This document shows positions 15,627 to 24,795 of a DNA stretch of 64,000 nt, in pieces. Under the pieces are notes generated by a model. The model was not told where the DNA came from and made no database searches. It saw only the letters and a program-made list of their open reading frames with translations. How positions within the stretch are numbered: position 1 is the stretch's first letter; each line of letters begins with the position of its first letter. This stretch comes from JAWXBA01 sp048499805 (GTDB taxonomy: Bacteria; Gemmatimonadota; Gemmatimonadetes; Gemmatimonadales; GWC2-71-9). The position numbers and the translations under genes were made by a program. The DNA lies in NCBI GenBank assembly GCA_048499805.1, contig JASNZF010000002.1:496001-560000 (forward strand), in the 5' to 3' direction.

Positions 15627-17077
15627 GCTGTTGTGATGAACCGGTGCCGGGGATGACCACTCGAACCGCCCAGGCCGCTCAAGTCTTCGACCTGGCGATA
15701 CTCGGGGGAGGGTCCGCCGGATTTGCCGCCGCCATCAAGGGCGCTGAACAGGGAGCTCGCGTCGCCCTCATCGAGGGCGGCACGCTGGGGGGAACCTGCG
15801 TCAACGTAGGTTGTGTGCCGAGCAAGACGCTGATCCGGGCGGCAGAAGCCCAGCACCGGCGGAGGCACCACCCCTTTGCGGGCGTCTCACGTTCAGGTGA
15901 TGCCCCCAAGTGGGAGCAGATCCGTGACCAGAAGGACGAGTTGGTCGGCGAGCTCCGGCAGGGCAAGTATTGGGATGTCCTGGGGGCGTATGACACCGTC
16001 CAGTTGTTTCCGCAGCGCGGAGTCTTTGCCTCGCCGCGCGAGATCTGGCTGGCGGATGGGCAGTCCATCATGGCCGACAAGGTCGTGGTGACCACCGGTG
16101 CGAGCCCGTGGGTACCGCCGGTGCCGGGACTCGCCGAGGCGGGCTTTCTGGACAACGTGAGCGCGATGTCGCTGGAACGGTTGCCAGAATCCCTGATCGT
16201 GATCGGGACGGGATTCGTCGCGGTCGAGCTGGGTCAGATGTTTGCCCGCCTGGGCGTCCGGGTCACTCTGGTCGGGCGGAGGGACCGGGTGCTCTCAGGT
16301 GAGGATCCAGATGTCGGTTCCGCGCTCACGCGCTATCTTCGGGACGAGGGGATCACCGTCCACACGGGTACCGTCATCGAGCAGGTCTCTCGATCCGACC
16401 GGTACCACCTCAGGGTGGTCACCGACGGGCAGCGTGAAGTCCTGGACGCTGAGGCTCTCCTGGTGGCGGCGGGCCGTCGTCCCAACACGGCAGGGTTCGG
16501 CCTCGATGCCATTGGGGCGGTCCTGGGTGCGCGAGGCGAACTTGTGGTCGACGTCCACCTCGAAACGGCGGTCCCCAGCGTCTATGCTGCAGGCGATGTG
16601 GTGGGCGATCCCATGTTCGTCTACGTGGCGGCGTATGCAGGCGCGTTAGCAGCTGGCAACGCGCTGTCGAGCACCCGACAACAGGTGGACCTGACCGCGG
16701 TGCCCCGGGTGACCTTCACTGACCCAGCAGTCGCAACCGTCGGCCTGACAGAGGCAGACGCCCAGGCCCAGGGCCTTGAGGTGCTCGTGTCGCGCCTCTC
16801 GATGGAGCATGTCCCGAGGGCGCTGGCCGCGCGCGAAACCCGCGGCTTCGTGAAGCTCATTGCCGACGGGACCACCCGGCAAATCGTGGGCGCGCAGATT
16901 CTTGCCTCGGAGGCCGGCGACATGATTATCGAACCGACGCTGGCGCTCAAGTACGGGCTCACGATCGAGGACCTCACCTCCACCTTCCATCCCTACCTGA
17001 CCCTGTCCGAGGGGATCAAGCTGGCGGCCCAGACCTTCGATCGGGACGTCGCCAAGCTTTCGTGCTGCTCGGCCTGA
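15623..17077 (+). CDS. merA: Mercuric reductase MerA
   Basis: Cytoplasmic flavoenzyme that reduces Hg(II) to Hg(0) with NADPH; 484 residues. Visible: FAD-binding GGGSAGFAAAIKGAEQG, the redox-active pair GTCVNVGCVPSK (Cys59 and Cys64), the NADPH-binding GTGFVAVELGQMFARLG, the second FAD motif VYAAGDV, and the C-terminal vicinal pair SCC (Cys481-482) that hands Hg to the active site. The N-terminal HMA (NmerA) domain of many MerA proteins is absent. The start is taken as GTG at 15623, overlapping the merP TGA; an ATG at 15653 is the alternative and would drop an N-terminal SCC. Confidence 0.95.
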   Translation: MSCCDEPVPGMTTRTAQAAQVFDLAILGGGSAGFAAAIKGAEQGARVALIEGGTLGGTCVNVGCVPSKTLIRAAEAQHRRRHHPFAGVSRSGDAPKWEQIRDQKDELVGELRQGKYWDVLGAYDTVQLFPQRGVFASPREIWLADGQSIMADKVVVTTGASPWVPPVPGLAEAGFLDNVSAMSLERLPESLIVIGTGFVAVELGQMFARLGVRVTLVGRRDRVLSGEDPDVGSALTRYLRDEGITVHTGTVIEQVSRSDRYHLRVVTDGQREVLDAEALLVAAGRRPNTAGFGLDAIGAVLGARGELVVDVHLETAVPSVYAAGDVVGDPMFVYVAAYAGALAAGNALSSTRQQVDLTAVPRVTFTDPAVATVGLTEADAQAQGLEVLVSRLSMEHVPRALAARETRGFVKLIADGTTRQIVGAQILASEAGDMIIEPTLALKYGLTIEDLTSTFHPYLTLSEGIKLAAQTFDRDVAKLSCCSA

Positions 17078-17327
17078 GCCGCCGCTCTCGATCGTCGCAC
17101 GCCAGTGTCCAGGGCCGACATTGCTCCGGATTGGCTGCAGGAACAGTGTGATGCCCCCCGACCCTATGGTGGATTGTGCCCCGGTGGGGGCCTTCTAAGA
17201 TGCGCATCGCGACCGAATCTGATCCGAGTGCGGGCCGCGCCGGTGTGGGCATTGGTCGCACGGCAGGTTGGCAGGTACCCTTGCCGGAATCGTTGTCGGC
17301 GAACCTAATCCCGGCTGCTGGAGAGTC

Positions 17328-17450
17328 ATGCTGAGCAATGCCGGTGGCTGGATGAACGGCATGGGTGGTGGCATGGGGCTGTGGACTGTGATGGGGGTCC
17401 TGCTCGTGGTGCTGCTGGTCGTGGTCATCAGGAAGCAGTCGAAGAAGTAG
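17328..17450 (+). CDS. 40-residue Gly/Met-rich membrane peptide
   Basis: Small protein with an amphipathic Gly/Met N-terminus (WMNGMGGGMGLW), one hydrophobic segment (VMGVLLVVLLVVVI) and a basic end (RKQSKK). GGAGAG lies five bases before the ATG. Function is unknown; such peptides often sit next to copper-handling genes. Decayed copies occur at 14220 and 19121, so the gene was spread with local duplications. The broken DUF4396 gene begins directly after it. Confidence 0.6.
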   Translation: MLSNAGGWMNGMGGGMGLWTVMGVLLVVLLVVVIRKQSKK

Positions 17451-17460
17451 TTGGTCGACA

Positions 17461-18312
17461 GTGGCTGGGCGTTCAGTCGGGCGTGGGGGTGTACTGCTGG
17501 TATGGTGCGTGTTGACGGGTCTCTCCGTCGTCTTGGTCAGCATCGATATCCGGAGCACAACGGCGCACCCGGTTCTCAAGTGAGCCTTCGTGATTCTGAC
17601 CGTGTGTGCGGGCCCACTCGCTGCGTTTGCGTACGTCATGGGGTGCCGCGAGCGGCTCCGGGGTACGCACGAGCGCTACGTGACTGCCCGCTGGCGACAC
17701 GTGCTCGGGTCGACGATGCACTGCGCCGCCGGAGATGGTCTCGGCATTGCGGTGGGGGCCACCATCGCGGCCCCTTGGCATTTGTCCCCATCGGGGGACC
17801 TGTCCCTTGAATACGCGATTGGTTTCCGGTTAGCTGGTCGGTCATTATAGCCTTGGCGATGCGTGAGATGGCCGGTGGCTCATATCTGCGTTCGCTACGG
17901 CAGACCTTACTGCCCGAGTTCCTTTCCATGAACCTGTTGATGGCGGGCATGGTGGTGAGCAGGCGAGCAGTCAAGGCGCAGGTGGCTGGCGGTGCCGATC
18001 CGCGGGCCCCGGGGTTTTGGTTTGTCATGTCGATGGCGCTCATCGTCGGCTTCATCCTCGCCTATGGGAGCACCTGGTGGCTCGTCGCGAAGGGCCTCAA
18101 GCACGGCATGATTACCGTGCGGGTTGCCGGCCAGCCCTCGTCGCAGTCGAGACGAAGAGCCATCGCACCTGCAGTCGGACGGCAGCACCAACAAGCACCA
18201 GGCCAAGGCGGGTGTCTCGTTCAGGGCGAAAGCCGTCATGGCGATCCTCTCGACCACCTGCCTGGTCGCGGGCATCGTGCGCGGGGACTGGATCGGGCAT
18301 CGAGGAGGCGCC
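17461..18312 (+). pseudogene. DUF4396-family membrane protein, broken
   Basis: Pieces of one DUF4396 protein, a family often found beside copper ATPases, are spread over two frames. Frame one reads VLLVWCVLTGLSVVLVSIDI then a stop (TGA 17581, where Trp is expected), then ILTVCAGPLAAFAYVMGCRE and STMHCAAGDGLGI. A shift near 17822 moves to SVIIALAMREMAGGSYL and LLPEFLSMNLLMAGM, ending near WWLVAKGLKHGMITVR. A second shift near 18140 restores frame one for AKAVMAILSTTCLVAGI. Two shifts and a stop make it inactive. Confidence 0.75.
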
Positions 18313-18438
18313 ATGCAGCCCACCAAGTCACACTCCCATCACCCCCCGGCCGACCACGCCAGCGGCTCGCCTGCGGGTCCTGAACACCACAAGGGCCCTC
18401 CCCCGAGTTCGGTGGCCACGCAGCAGAAGGATGGTTGA
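18313..18438 (+). pseudogene. Duplicated 5' fragment of the copB ATPase gene
   Basis: The peptide MQPTKSHSHH, GSPAGPEHHK closely matches the N-terminus of the intact ATPase at 19351 (MQPTNPHSHH, GSPAGPEHRK), and the DNA is clearly similar over about 110 bases. The frame then drifts and stops at 18438. No ATPase core follows. Confidence 0.7.
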
Positions 18439-19120
18439 CCAAGGGGCAATGCCAGGGATGACGCCAGGCATGTCAGGGATGATGGATGGAATGGCTGGAC
18501 ACACCAGACCAGGGCCTCTTGAGCGGCCTTCGAGTTTCTACCAGGGAGCCACCTCCCGCCTGAAGCTTGGCGGGCTCGATCGACCCTTGGCGGTGACATT
18601 GGACGATTGCGGGGTGCCCGCCGAGTGTGCCGCTCTGGACTGGTCCAAGCTCACTCCAGCATTTTTGGAACCGGCCCCGTCACTCCCCCGTTCGTGGTGG
18701 GGGATTTCCCCCACTCATGCCCGCACTTGCCCCAGCCCACTCGCGGTCCGGAGGTGAGGCCAAGCCCGCAGGCCCTGCCAGTGCGCCAGCTGTCGCTGGG
18801 GCGGGCCCGGCCCGGCGATTGCGCCACTCGTACGAATGGCGCTACCCTATCGACAGCATGGCTTGAACCGCCTCTCCTGGTACATGCGTCCAATCATCGA
18901 GGGCCGACGCCGCTCGGGCGTGCCTTCGGCCCTCGGCTCACGCCCGCCTCCTCGCTCTGTGGGGGATCGCCCTGCTGCCCGTTGTCGCAGATTGGATCTG
19001 TGTCCGGCTACCGGGAGGGTCCGAACCCTGGTGGGTGCGGTCTTGTGAGCCAGGCGGGATGACCGGTTCCAGGCAATGCCCTGTCCTGGGCACCCTAGAG
19101 ATGCCTGCGGGAGTGGGTCG
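18439..19120. other. Decayed DNA between copB fragment and intact copB
   Basis: About 680 bases without an intact gene. A Met-rich peptide (MPGMTPGMSGMMDGMAGH, from 18451) is readable and may come from a lost metal-binding protein, but the frame continues into unrecognisable sequence. I see no ATPase motif here. It fits the decayed body of a duplicated copper gene segment. Confidence 0.4.
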
Positions 19121-19306
19121 ATGTGGAAGCCCGAAGGGTGGATCGACGGCAGGCACGGTGGCATGTCAAGGTGGACCGTGAGTAATGTCCTGATCGTGGT
19201 GCGGCTGGATGTTGTCAGCCACAAGCAGTCCAAGAGGTACCTTCGCGGTGCCTTGGGGCCTCCGCAATCAGGGATCCCAGCAGCCGCGACGACTTCTCAC
19301 CATTGA
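19121..19306 (+). pseudogene. Degenerate copy of the 40-residue membrane peptide gene
   Basis: The frame from ATG 19121 reads WIDGRHGGMSRWTVSNVLIV then SHKQSKR, parallel to WMNGMGGGMGLWTVMGVLLV and RKQSKK of the gene at 17328. Charged residues now interrupt the membrane segment, and the original stop is lost, adding about 22 residues. It is probably non-functional. Confidence 0.55.
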
Positions 19307-19350
19307 CGACCATGTCCTGGCCGACCAGGCCGAGGCGTGGTAGAGGATCC

Positions 19351-21426
19351 ATGCAGCCCACCAATCCGCACTCTCACCACACTCACGCCATCGGCTCGCC
19401 CGCGGGCCCTGAACACCGCAAGGCCCCCCCCCCAGACACCAGTGGCCACGCCGGCCATGACAAGCATGCTGGGCATAGTCCGTCCATGTTCCGTAACCGG
19501 TTCTGGCTGTCACTGGTCTTCACCTTTCCGGTCGTCTACTGGTCGGAACACCTGCAGATGCTCCTCGGCTTCCGGGCCCCGGCGTTTCCGGGTTCGGCGT
19601 GGATCTCCTCAGTGCTCGGAACGGCTGTGTTCCTGTACGGCGGCCTGGTGTTCCTCCGTGGCGCCTTGGCAGAACTGAAGGCCCGCCTGCCCGGCATGAT
19701 GACTCTGATCTCCCTGGCCATTACCGTTGCCTTCGTCTTTTCCTGGGTCGCCGAGCTTGGCATCGTGCGGGCCGATGCCCTGTGGTGGGAATTGGCGACC
19801 CTGGTCACCATCATGCTGCTCGGCCACTGGATCGAGATGCGATCCATCTCGGCGGCACAGGGGGCGCTCCAGGAACTGGCCAAGCTGTTGCCGGACATGG
19901 CGACCCGGATCACCGACACAGGGGAGGAGAAGGTCCCCGTGGGCCAACTCCGCACGGGCGATCTGGTGCTGGTCCGGCCGGGCGAGAGCCTGCCGGTAGA
20001 TGGTGTGGTGCGCAAGGGAGAGAGTGATGTCAACGAGGCGATGATCACCGGGGAGTCCCGTCCGGTGACCAAGCACGAGGATGACTCGGTGATCGCCGGT
20101 ACGATCAATGGCGAAGGTTCCCTCCGCATCGAGGTGACCGGAACCGGCGAGAACACGAAGTTGTCCGGGATCATGCGGCTGGTAGCCGATGCCCAGACCA
20201 GCAAGTCCAGGGCGCAGCACCTCGCCGACCGCGCCGCCCAGTTCCTCACCATCATCGCCCTGGTCGCAGGGGCATTGACCTTGGTTGTCTGGCAACTGCT
20301 GGACGCACCGATTGACTTCTCCATCGTCCGCACGGTGACGGTGTTGGTGATTGCCTGCCCCCATGCGCTCGGACTGGCGGTGCCACTGGTGGTCGCCATT
20401 TCCACCACGATGGGTGCCAGGAACGGCTTGCTGGTGCGCGACCGACGGGGGCTGGAGGAGGCGCGCAACCTGGACACCGTCATCTTCGACAAGACCGGGA
20501 CCCTGACCCTGGGGCAGTTTCGAGTGGTGGAACTGACCGTCGCGGAAGGCGTGCCGGAGGAGGAGGCGCTCGGGGTGGCCGCCAGCGTGGAGTCGGAATC
20601 CGAGCATCCCATTGCGCGCGGAATCGTGCGGACTGCCGAAGATCGCAAGCTCGAAGTCGCCCCGGTGGAGGGTTTCCGGGCGTTGACGGGCAGGGGGGTG
20701 GCCGCGACTGTGCGGGGGGTCGAGTACCATATGGGGGGACCGGCGCTGCTCAAGGGGGAGGAGGCGAGGGTCCCGGCAGCACTTCGCGAGGCCGCCGAGC
20801 GTGCCGCGGGGCGGGGACAGGCCGCGATCTACCTGCTGCGGGATGGTGAGGCCATGGCCACCTTCGCCGTGGCCGACGCCATCCGGGAAGAGAGCCGGGA
20901 GGCGATCCAAGCCCTTCACACTCGGGGCATTGAGGTGGTGATGCTCACGGGAGACGCGCAGGCGGTGGCCGACGCAGTTGCGGAGGAACTGGGGATTGAC
21001 CTGGTCTTCGCCGAGGTCCTGCCCGAGGACAAGGCGTCCAAGGTGAAGGAGTTGCAGGCGCGCGGCAAGAGGGTCGGCATGGTCGGGGATGGGGTTAACG
21101 ACGCCCCGGCTTTGGCCACCGCCGACATCGGCATTGCCATCGGCGCTGGCGCGGACGTGGCGGTGGAGGCCGGCCACATCGTGCTGGTGCGGTCCGACCC
21201 GCGCGACATCCCAAGAATCATCACCCTGTCCAGGGCCACCTACCGCAAGATGATGCAGAATCTCTGGTGGGCGGCGGGCTACAACATCGTCGCGATCCCG
21301 TTGGCGGCTGGCGTACTTTCCGCGTGGGGTATCCTGCTGACCCCCGCGCTCGGCGCGGTCTTCATGTCGGCCAGCACCGTGATCGTGGCGATCAACGCGC
21401 AGCTGCTGAAGCGGGCCAAGCTGTGA
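19351..21426 (+). CDS. copB: CopB-type (P1B-3) copper/silver ATPase
   Basis: Inner-membrane ATPase of 691 residues. The N-terminus is a His-rich tail (HSHHTHA, HAGHDKHAGH) in place of CxxC domains. The membrane metal site is CPH (IACPHALGLAVPL), the mark of the P1B-3 class that transports Cu(II) or Cu(I)/Ag(I). Also visible: TGES, DKTGTLT, SEHPIARGI, GDGVNDAPAL, and the last membrane pair YNIVAIPLAAG and MSASTVIVAINA. The ATG at 19351 has AGAGGA upstream and the His-rich start matches the fragment at 18313. It is followed 25 bases later by the patatin gene. Confidence 0.94.
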   Translation: MQPTNPHSHHTHAIGSPAGPEHRKAPPPDTSGHAGHDKHAGHSPSMFRNRFWLSLVFTFPVVYWSEHLQMLLGFRAPAFPGSAWISSVLGTAVFLYGGLVFLRGALAELKARLPGMMTLISLAITVAFVFSWVAELGIVRADALWWELATLVTIMLLGHWIEMRSISAAQGALQELAKLLPDMATRITDTGEEKVPVGQLRTGDLVLVRPGESLPVDGVVRKGESDVNEAMITGESRPVTKHEDDSVIAGTINGEGSLRIEVTGTGENTKLSGIMRLVADAQTSKSRAQHLADRAAQFLTIIALVAGALTLVVWQLLDAPIDFSIVRTVTVLVIACPHALGLAVPLVVAISTTMGARNGLLVRDRRGLEEARNLDTVIFDKTGTLTLGQFRVVELTVAEGVPEEEALGVAASVESESEHPIARGIVRTAEDRKLEVAPVEGFRALTGRGVAATVRGVEYHMGGPALLKGEEARVPAALREAAERAAGRGQAAIYLLRDGEAMATFAVADAIREESREAIQALHTRGIEVVMLTGDAQAVADAVAEELGIDLVFAEVLPEDKASKVKELQARGKRVGMVGDGVNDAPALATADIGIAIGAGADVAVEAGHIVLVRSDPRDIPRIITLSRATYRKMMQNLWWAAGYNIVAIPLAAGVLSAWGILLTPALGAVFMSASTVIVAINAQLLKRAKL

Positions 21427-21451
21427 TCCGGAATCGAGGCGGGGCGCGCTG

Positions 21452-22321
21452 ATGCCGGAGACCACCCCGCGCGCCCATCGGCCCTTCTCCCTCGTCTTGG
21501 GTGGTGGAGGAGCGCGGGGGTTTGCCCACCTCGGTGTCCTGCGGGCATTGGAGCAAGATGGCTACCGGCCCCGACTTGTCGTTGGGGTGTCGATGGGTGC
21601 CCTGGTCGGCGTCGCCTATGCCAAGCGCGAAGATTGGTATCAGGCCGTGCTGGAAATGCGACTGGGGGATTTCCCGGGCCCGGATGCGACTCCGAACACC
21701 CAGGGGCGCCGGCTGACCCGAGCGCTCTCACGCATGCTGGCAAATCTGCGGGTCCTTTGGGACACAATCACCGATTGGGGTCCAGCGGCACGGGCGCGGA
21801 GTGCGGGATTGAAGGAACTGCGACGGATTGTCGGCCACGAGGGGCTGAACGCTTCCCGGCTTCCCGTCGTAGTCACGGCGACCGATCTGCGCAGTGGCGA
21901 GCGGGTGGTTCTGCGCAGCGCTCCATCGGATGACGCCGTCTACGCCAGTGCCGCGCTGGCTGGGGCGCTGCCACCGCTGGAGCTGGGGGAATCCCTCCTG
22001 GCGGACGGCGCCTACACCGACCTGGCGCCGGTGGATCTAGCCCGAGGGAGCGAATCCGCCGTCGTGATCGCCGTTGATGCGGGGCAGCTGGCCCCGGCCG
22101 GGGAGATACGCAATGGCTACCAGGCACTCTTCCGGGCCATGGAGATCTGTCACCGGCAACATGCGAAGGCGCGTTTCGCAGCGGCGGACCTGGTCCTCCG
22201 CCCGAACTTCACCCGCAGCATCGGCACCCTGGAGTTCAGTGCCCGACGGGACTGCGTCGCCGCCGGCATTCGGGTGGTGCGCGCTGAGCGGGAGCGGCTC
22301 GAGGCGCTCCTCGGGCCGTGA
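21452..22321 (+). CDS. Patatin-like phospholipase
   Basis: A 289-residue hydrolase of the patatin/RssA type. The oxyanion motif GGGGARGFAHLGVLRAL, the nucleophile elbow GVSMG and the catalytic Asp in DGAYTD are all present, so it should be active on phospholipid or lysophospholipid acyl esters. No signal peptide is visible, so it is probably cytoplasmic. It lies 25 bases after copB and may share its transcript, which would connect it to membrane repair under metal stress; that link is inference. Confidence 0.9.
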   Translation: MPETTPRAHRPFSLVLGGGGARGFAHLGVLRALEQDGYRPRLVVGVSMGALVGVAYAKREDWYQAVLEMRLGDFPGPDATPNTQGRRLTRALSRMLANLRVLWDTITDWGPAARARSAGLKELRRIVGHEGLNASRLPVVVTATDLRSGERVVLRSAPSDDAVYASAALAGALPPLELGESLLADGAYTDLAPVDLARGSESAVVIAVDAGQLAPAGEIRNGYQALFRAMEICHRQHAKARFAAADLVLRPNFTRSIGTLEFSARRDCVAAGIRVVRAERERLEALLGP

Positions 22322-22415
22322 GTGCGCCACGGATTGTGATCCCCCGGCACAGGGTGCTTCCCGTGCGCGGAGGTGCTCGATGGATGCGGACAATCAACCG
22401 GCAAGGGGGCAGGTG

Positions 22416-23441
22416 ATGATCAGGGTCGCAGTGAACGGGTACGGCGTCATCGGACGCCGAGTGGCGGATGCAGTGATCCAGCAAGACGACATGGAGCTCG
22501 TCGGGGTCGCGGATGTCGCAGCCGATTGGCGGACGCGAGTGGCACGGCATCGGGGTATTCCGGTGTATGCGGCCACGAGTGATTCGCACACCGCCATGCG
22601 CGCGGCGGGCATCGAGCCGGCGGGGGAACTGGACGAGTTGCTCGAGCAGGCCGATGTTGTCGTGGATTGCACCCCGAAGGGCATCGATGCCCAGAATCGC
22701 CCACGGTATGACTCCGCGGGGATTCGAGCGGTGTTTCAGGGTGGCTCCAAGCACGAGCTGGCCGGGCACAGCTTTGTGGCCAGTGCCAACTATGCCTCGG
22801 CGCTCGATCGCCGCACCACCCGCGTGGTGTCATGCAACACGACCGCAACGGTTCGCACGCTGCTTGCCCTCCAGCAGGCAGGCCTGCTGCTCCGGGCTCG
22901 GGGCGTACTGGCGCGGCGCGCCACCGACCCCTGGGAGGGTCATCGCGAAGGGATCCTCAACACCCTGGTGCCGGAGCCGCACATCCCCAGTCACCAGGGC
23001 CCCGACGCCAAGACAGTCCTTCCAGACCTGGACGTGATTACGATGGCCTTGAAGACGCCGCAGACGGTCGCCCATCTCCACCACTGGATCGTCGATATGA
23101 CCCGGCCAGCCAGCAAGGAGGAAGTCCTGGACGCGTTCCGGCAGATGCCGAGGCTTGCGTTCATTGGGGTCAGTGCAGGAGTGGAGGCCATCAACGTCAC
23201 CGCCGAGATCATGAAGGAGATCGGACGCCCCCGGGCCGACATGTGGGAGGTGGCGATCTGGGAGGACATCCTGGCTGTGGAAGGCAGGGAGCTCTTCTAT
23301 GCGTACCAGGTGGATAACCAGGCGATCGTAATTCCCGAAACAATCGATGCTATCCGCGCCCTGGATGGTACTGAACGCGAGGCGGCCCGGTCCATCGGGC
23401 GCACCAATGAGGCGCTGGGCGTCCGATCGGCCTTTGTGTGA
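22416..23441 (+). CDS. Type II (archaeal-type) glyceraldehyde-3-phosphate dehydrogenase
   Basis: A 341-residue dehydrogenase of the archaeal GAPDH class, oxidising glyceraldehyde 3-phosphate with NAD(P). The Rossmann start VAVNGYGVIGRRVADAV, the pattern QGGSKHE and the catalytic Cys140 in RVVSCNTTA agree in position with archaeal enzymes when the ATG at 22416 is used; AAGGGGG lies at the right distance. An ATG at 22380 with GGAGG would add 12 residues. The class is uncommon in bacteria. It sits between the patatin and the lycopene-cyclase-domain genes on the same strand. Bypass of a metal-sensitive housekeeping GAPDH is a possible role, but this is inference. Confidence 0.9.
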   Translation: MIRVAVNGYGVIGRRVADAVIQQDDMELVGVADVAADWRTRVARHRGIPVYAATSDSHTAMRAAGIEPAGELDELLEQADVVVDCTPKGIDAQNRPRYDSAGIRAVFQGGSKHELAGHSFVASANYASALDRRTTRVVSCNTTATVRTLLALQQAGLLLRARGVLARRATDPWEGHREGILNTLVPEPHIPSHQGPDAKTVLPDLDVITMALKTPQTVAHLHHWIVDMTRPASKEEVLDAFRQMPRLAFIGVSAGVEAINVTAEIMKEIGRPRADMWEVAIWEDILAVEGRELFYAYQVDNQAIVIPETIDAIRALDGTEREAARSIGRTNEALGVRSAFV

Positions 23442-23491
23442 TGCTCCTGGTGGTGGAGGTCGCCCGTGCACCCCTGCAAGTGTAGGGTCTC

Positions 23492-24223
23492 ATGATTCCC
23501 GAACGAGATGTCTGGCTGGTCTGGGCCAGCGCCTTCCTCCTGCCCTGGGCAGTACTCTACTGGCGCTTTCCGGAGCACCGCCAGGCCATGCGGTGGGCCA
23601 GTCTCTTCACGATGCCGTTCGGCCTGACCGAGCCGCTCTTTGTGCCGGAGTACTGGGATCCGCCGAGTCTCTTCGACTTGGCCCAGCGTACGGGGTTCGA
23701 TGTTGAGAGCCTGATCTTTTGCTTCGGCATCGGCGGGGTTGGCGCCGTGCTGGTCAACATCGTCACCCGCCGCCGCACCACTGCCATCGAGGAGGCGGAG
23801 CGTCACCACCGAGGCCATCGGTTTCACCGATTGGCGCTCATCTCGCCCTTCCTCGCCTTTCCGGTGCTCTATCTCGTCCCGTGGAACCCCATCTACCCCT
23901 CCATCCTGGCCATGGCCGTGGGTGCCGTGGCTACCGTGCTCTGCCGCCCGGACCTGCGCGGCAACGCGGTTCTCGGTGCAGGCATCTTCCTGGCGTATTA
24001 CCTGCTCTTCTTGCTGGGCCTCGAGTGGACGGCCCCGGGCTATATCGAGCGGGTCTGGAATCTGGCGGGCCTCTCGGGGGTGCTTCTCGGCGGTCTCCCC
24101 CTTGAGGAATTGCTCTTTGCCGCCGGATTCGGGGCGTACTGGGCCGGTGTGTACGAGCACATCAACTGGCGGCGGGCAACCGGAATGGCAGGCAGGAGCG
24201 CCCCCGGTCCTCCCAGCCACTGA
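23492..24223 (+). CDS. Lycopene cyclase domain membrane protein
   Basis: A 243-residue membrane protein with about six or seven hydrophobic segments. The N-terminal part (FPEHRQAMRWASLFTMPFG) and the C-terminal motif PLEELLFAAGFGAYWAGVYE are typical of the heterodimeric/fused lycopene cyclase domain family (CrtYcd-like). Whether it cyclises a carotenoid is unclear: no phytoene synthase or desaturase is in the window. It precedes an SRPBCC gene by 28 bases, a pairing that may reflect one lipid or isoprenoid-related function together with the geranylgeranyl-reductase-family gene at 28349. Confidence 0.8.
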   Translation: MIPERDVWLVWASAFLLPWAVLYWRFPEHRQAMRWASLFTMPFGLTEPLFVPEYWDPPSLFDLAQRTGFDVESLIFCFGIGGVGAVLVNIVTRRRTTAIEEAERHHRGHRFHRLALISPFLAFPVLYLVPWNPIYPSILAMAVGAVATVLCRPDLRGNAVLGAGIFLAYYLLFLLGLEWTAPGYIERVWNLAGLSGVLLGGLPLEELLFAAGFGAYWAGVYEHINWRRATGMAGRSAPGPPSH

Positions 24224-24251
24224 GGCCGCCACCTGACTGGAGGATGGGACC

Positions 24252-24752
24252 ATGTTCCTGACCGTTGACACCAGTATCACCATCCGCGCCACCGCCGACG
24301 CGGTGTGGGAGTTCGCATACCAGCCGGACAACTGGACCGCCTCGAACCCCACTGAGCACTTCGGCCTCCGGTTTGACAGCCCGGACAACCTGCCCCACCC
24401 CGGAGTCACCTTCACCCAGCACGAGAGCGTTGCTGGCATGCGGGCCGCGCTGCACGGTCGCTTCCACTACATGGATCGGCCCCGACTGGCCTTCTGGACT
24501 GGCACGGCGGCCTATCGCTTTCTCGGTGGGCTGCTCACCATCCGGCTGCCCGAAGGCGGGGTGCTGAGGATGACGGAGGCGCCGGAGGGCGTGGAACTCT
24601 CCCACGACGTGTACATCGACTTCCCAGACTCCTGGAGGGGCCGATTGTATCGGTGGGTGTTCGAGCGCCTGCGGAATGGCCGCCAAGCCGTGTATGACCA
24701 CGCATTCCGTGAACTGCAATACTTCAAGGACCAACTGGAGCGCCGCGGGTAA
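24252..24752 (+). CDS. SRPBCC (START-like) family protein
   Basis: A 166-residue protein with the start of a polyketide-cyclase/START-type fold: VDTSITIRATADAVWEFAYQ, then strands ending in the long C-terminal helix (GRLYRWVFERLRNGRQAVYD). These proteins bind hydrophobic ligands in a deep pocket. There is no signal peptide. GGAGGATGGG precedes the ATG. It is the last gene of the rightward run and converges on the sigma54 regulator. Confidence 0.75.
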   Translation: MFLTVDTSITIRATADAVWEFAYQPDNWTASNPTEHFGLRFDSPDNLPHPGVTFTQHESVAGMRAALHGRFHYMDRPRLAFWTGTAAYRFLGGLLTIRLPEGGVLRMTEAPEGVELSHDVYIDFPDSWRGRLYRWVFERLRNGRQAVYDHAFRELQYFKDQLERRG

Positions 24753-24795
24753 CCAGGCATGGTGTGATGGGGTGGGGGAAAACCAGCCGGCCCCC

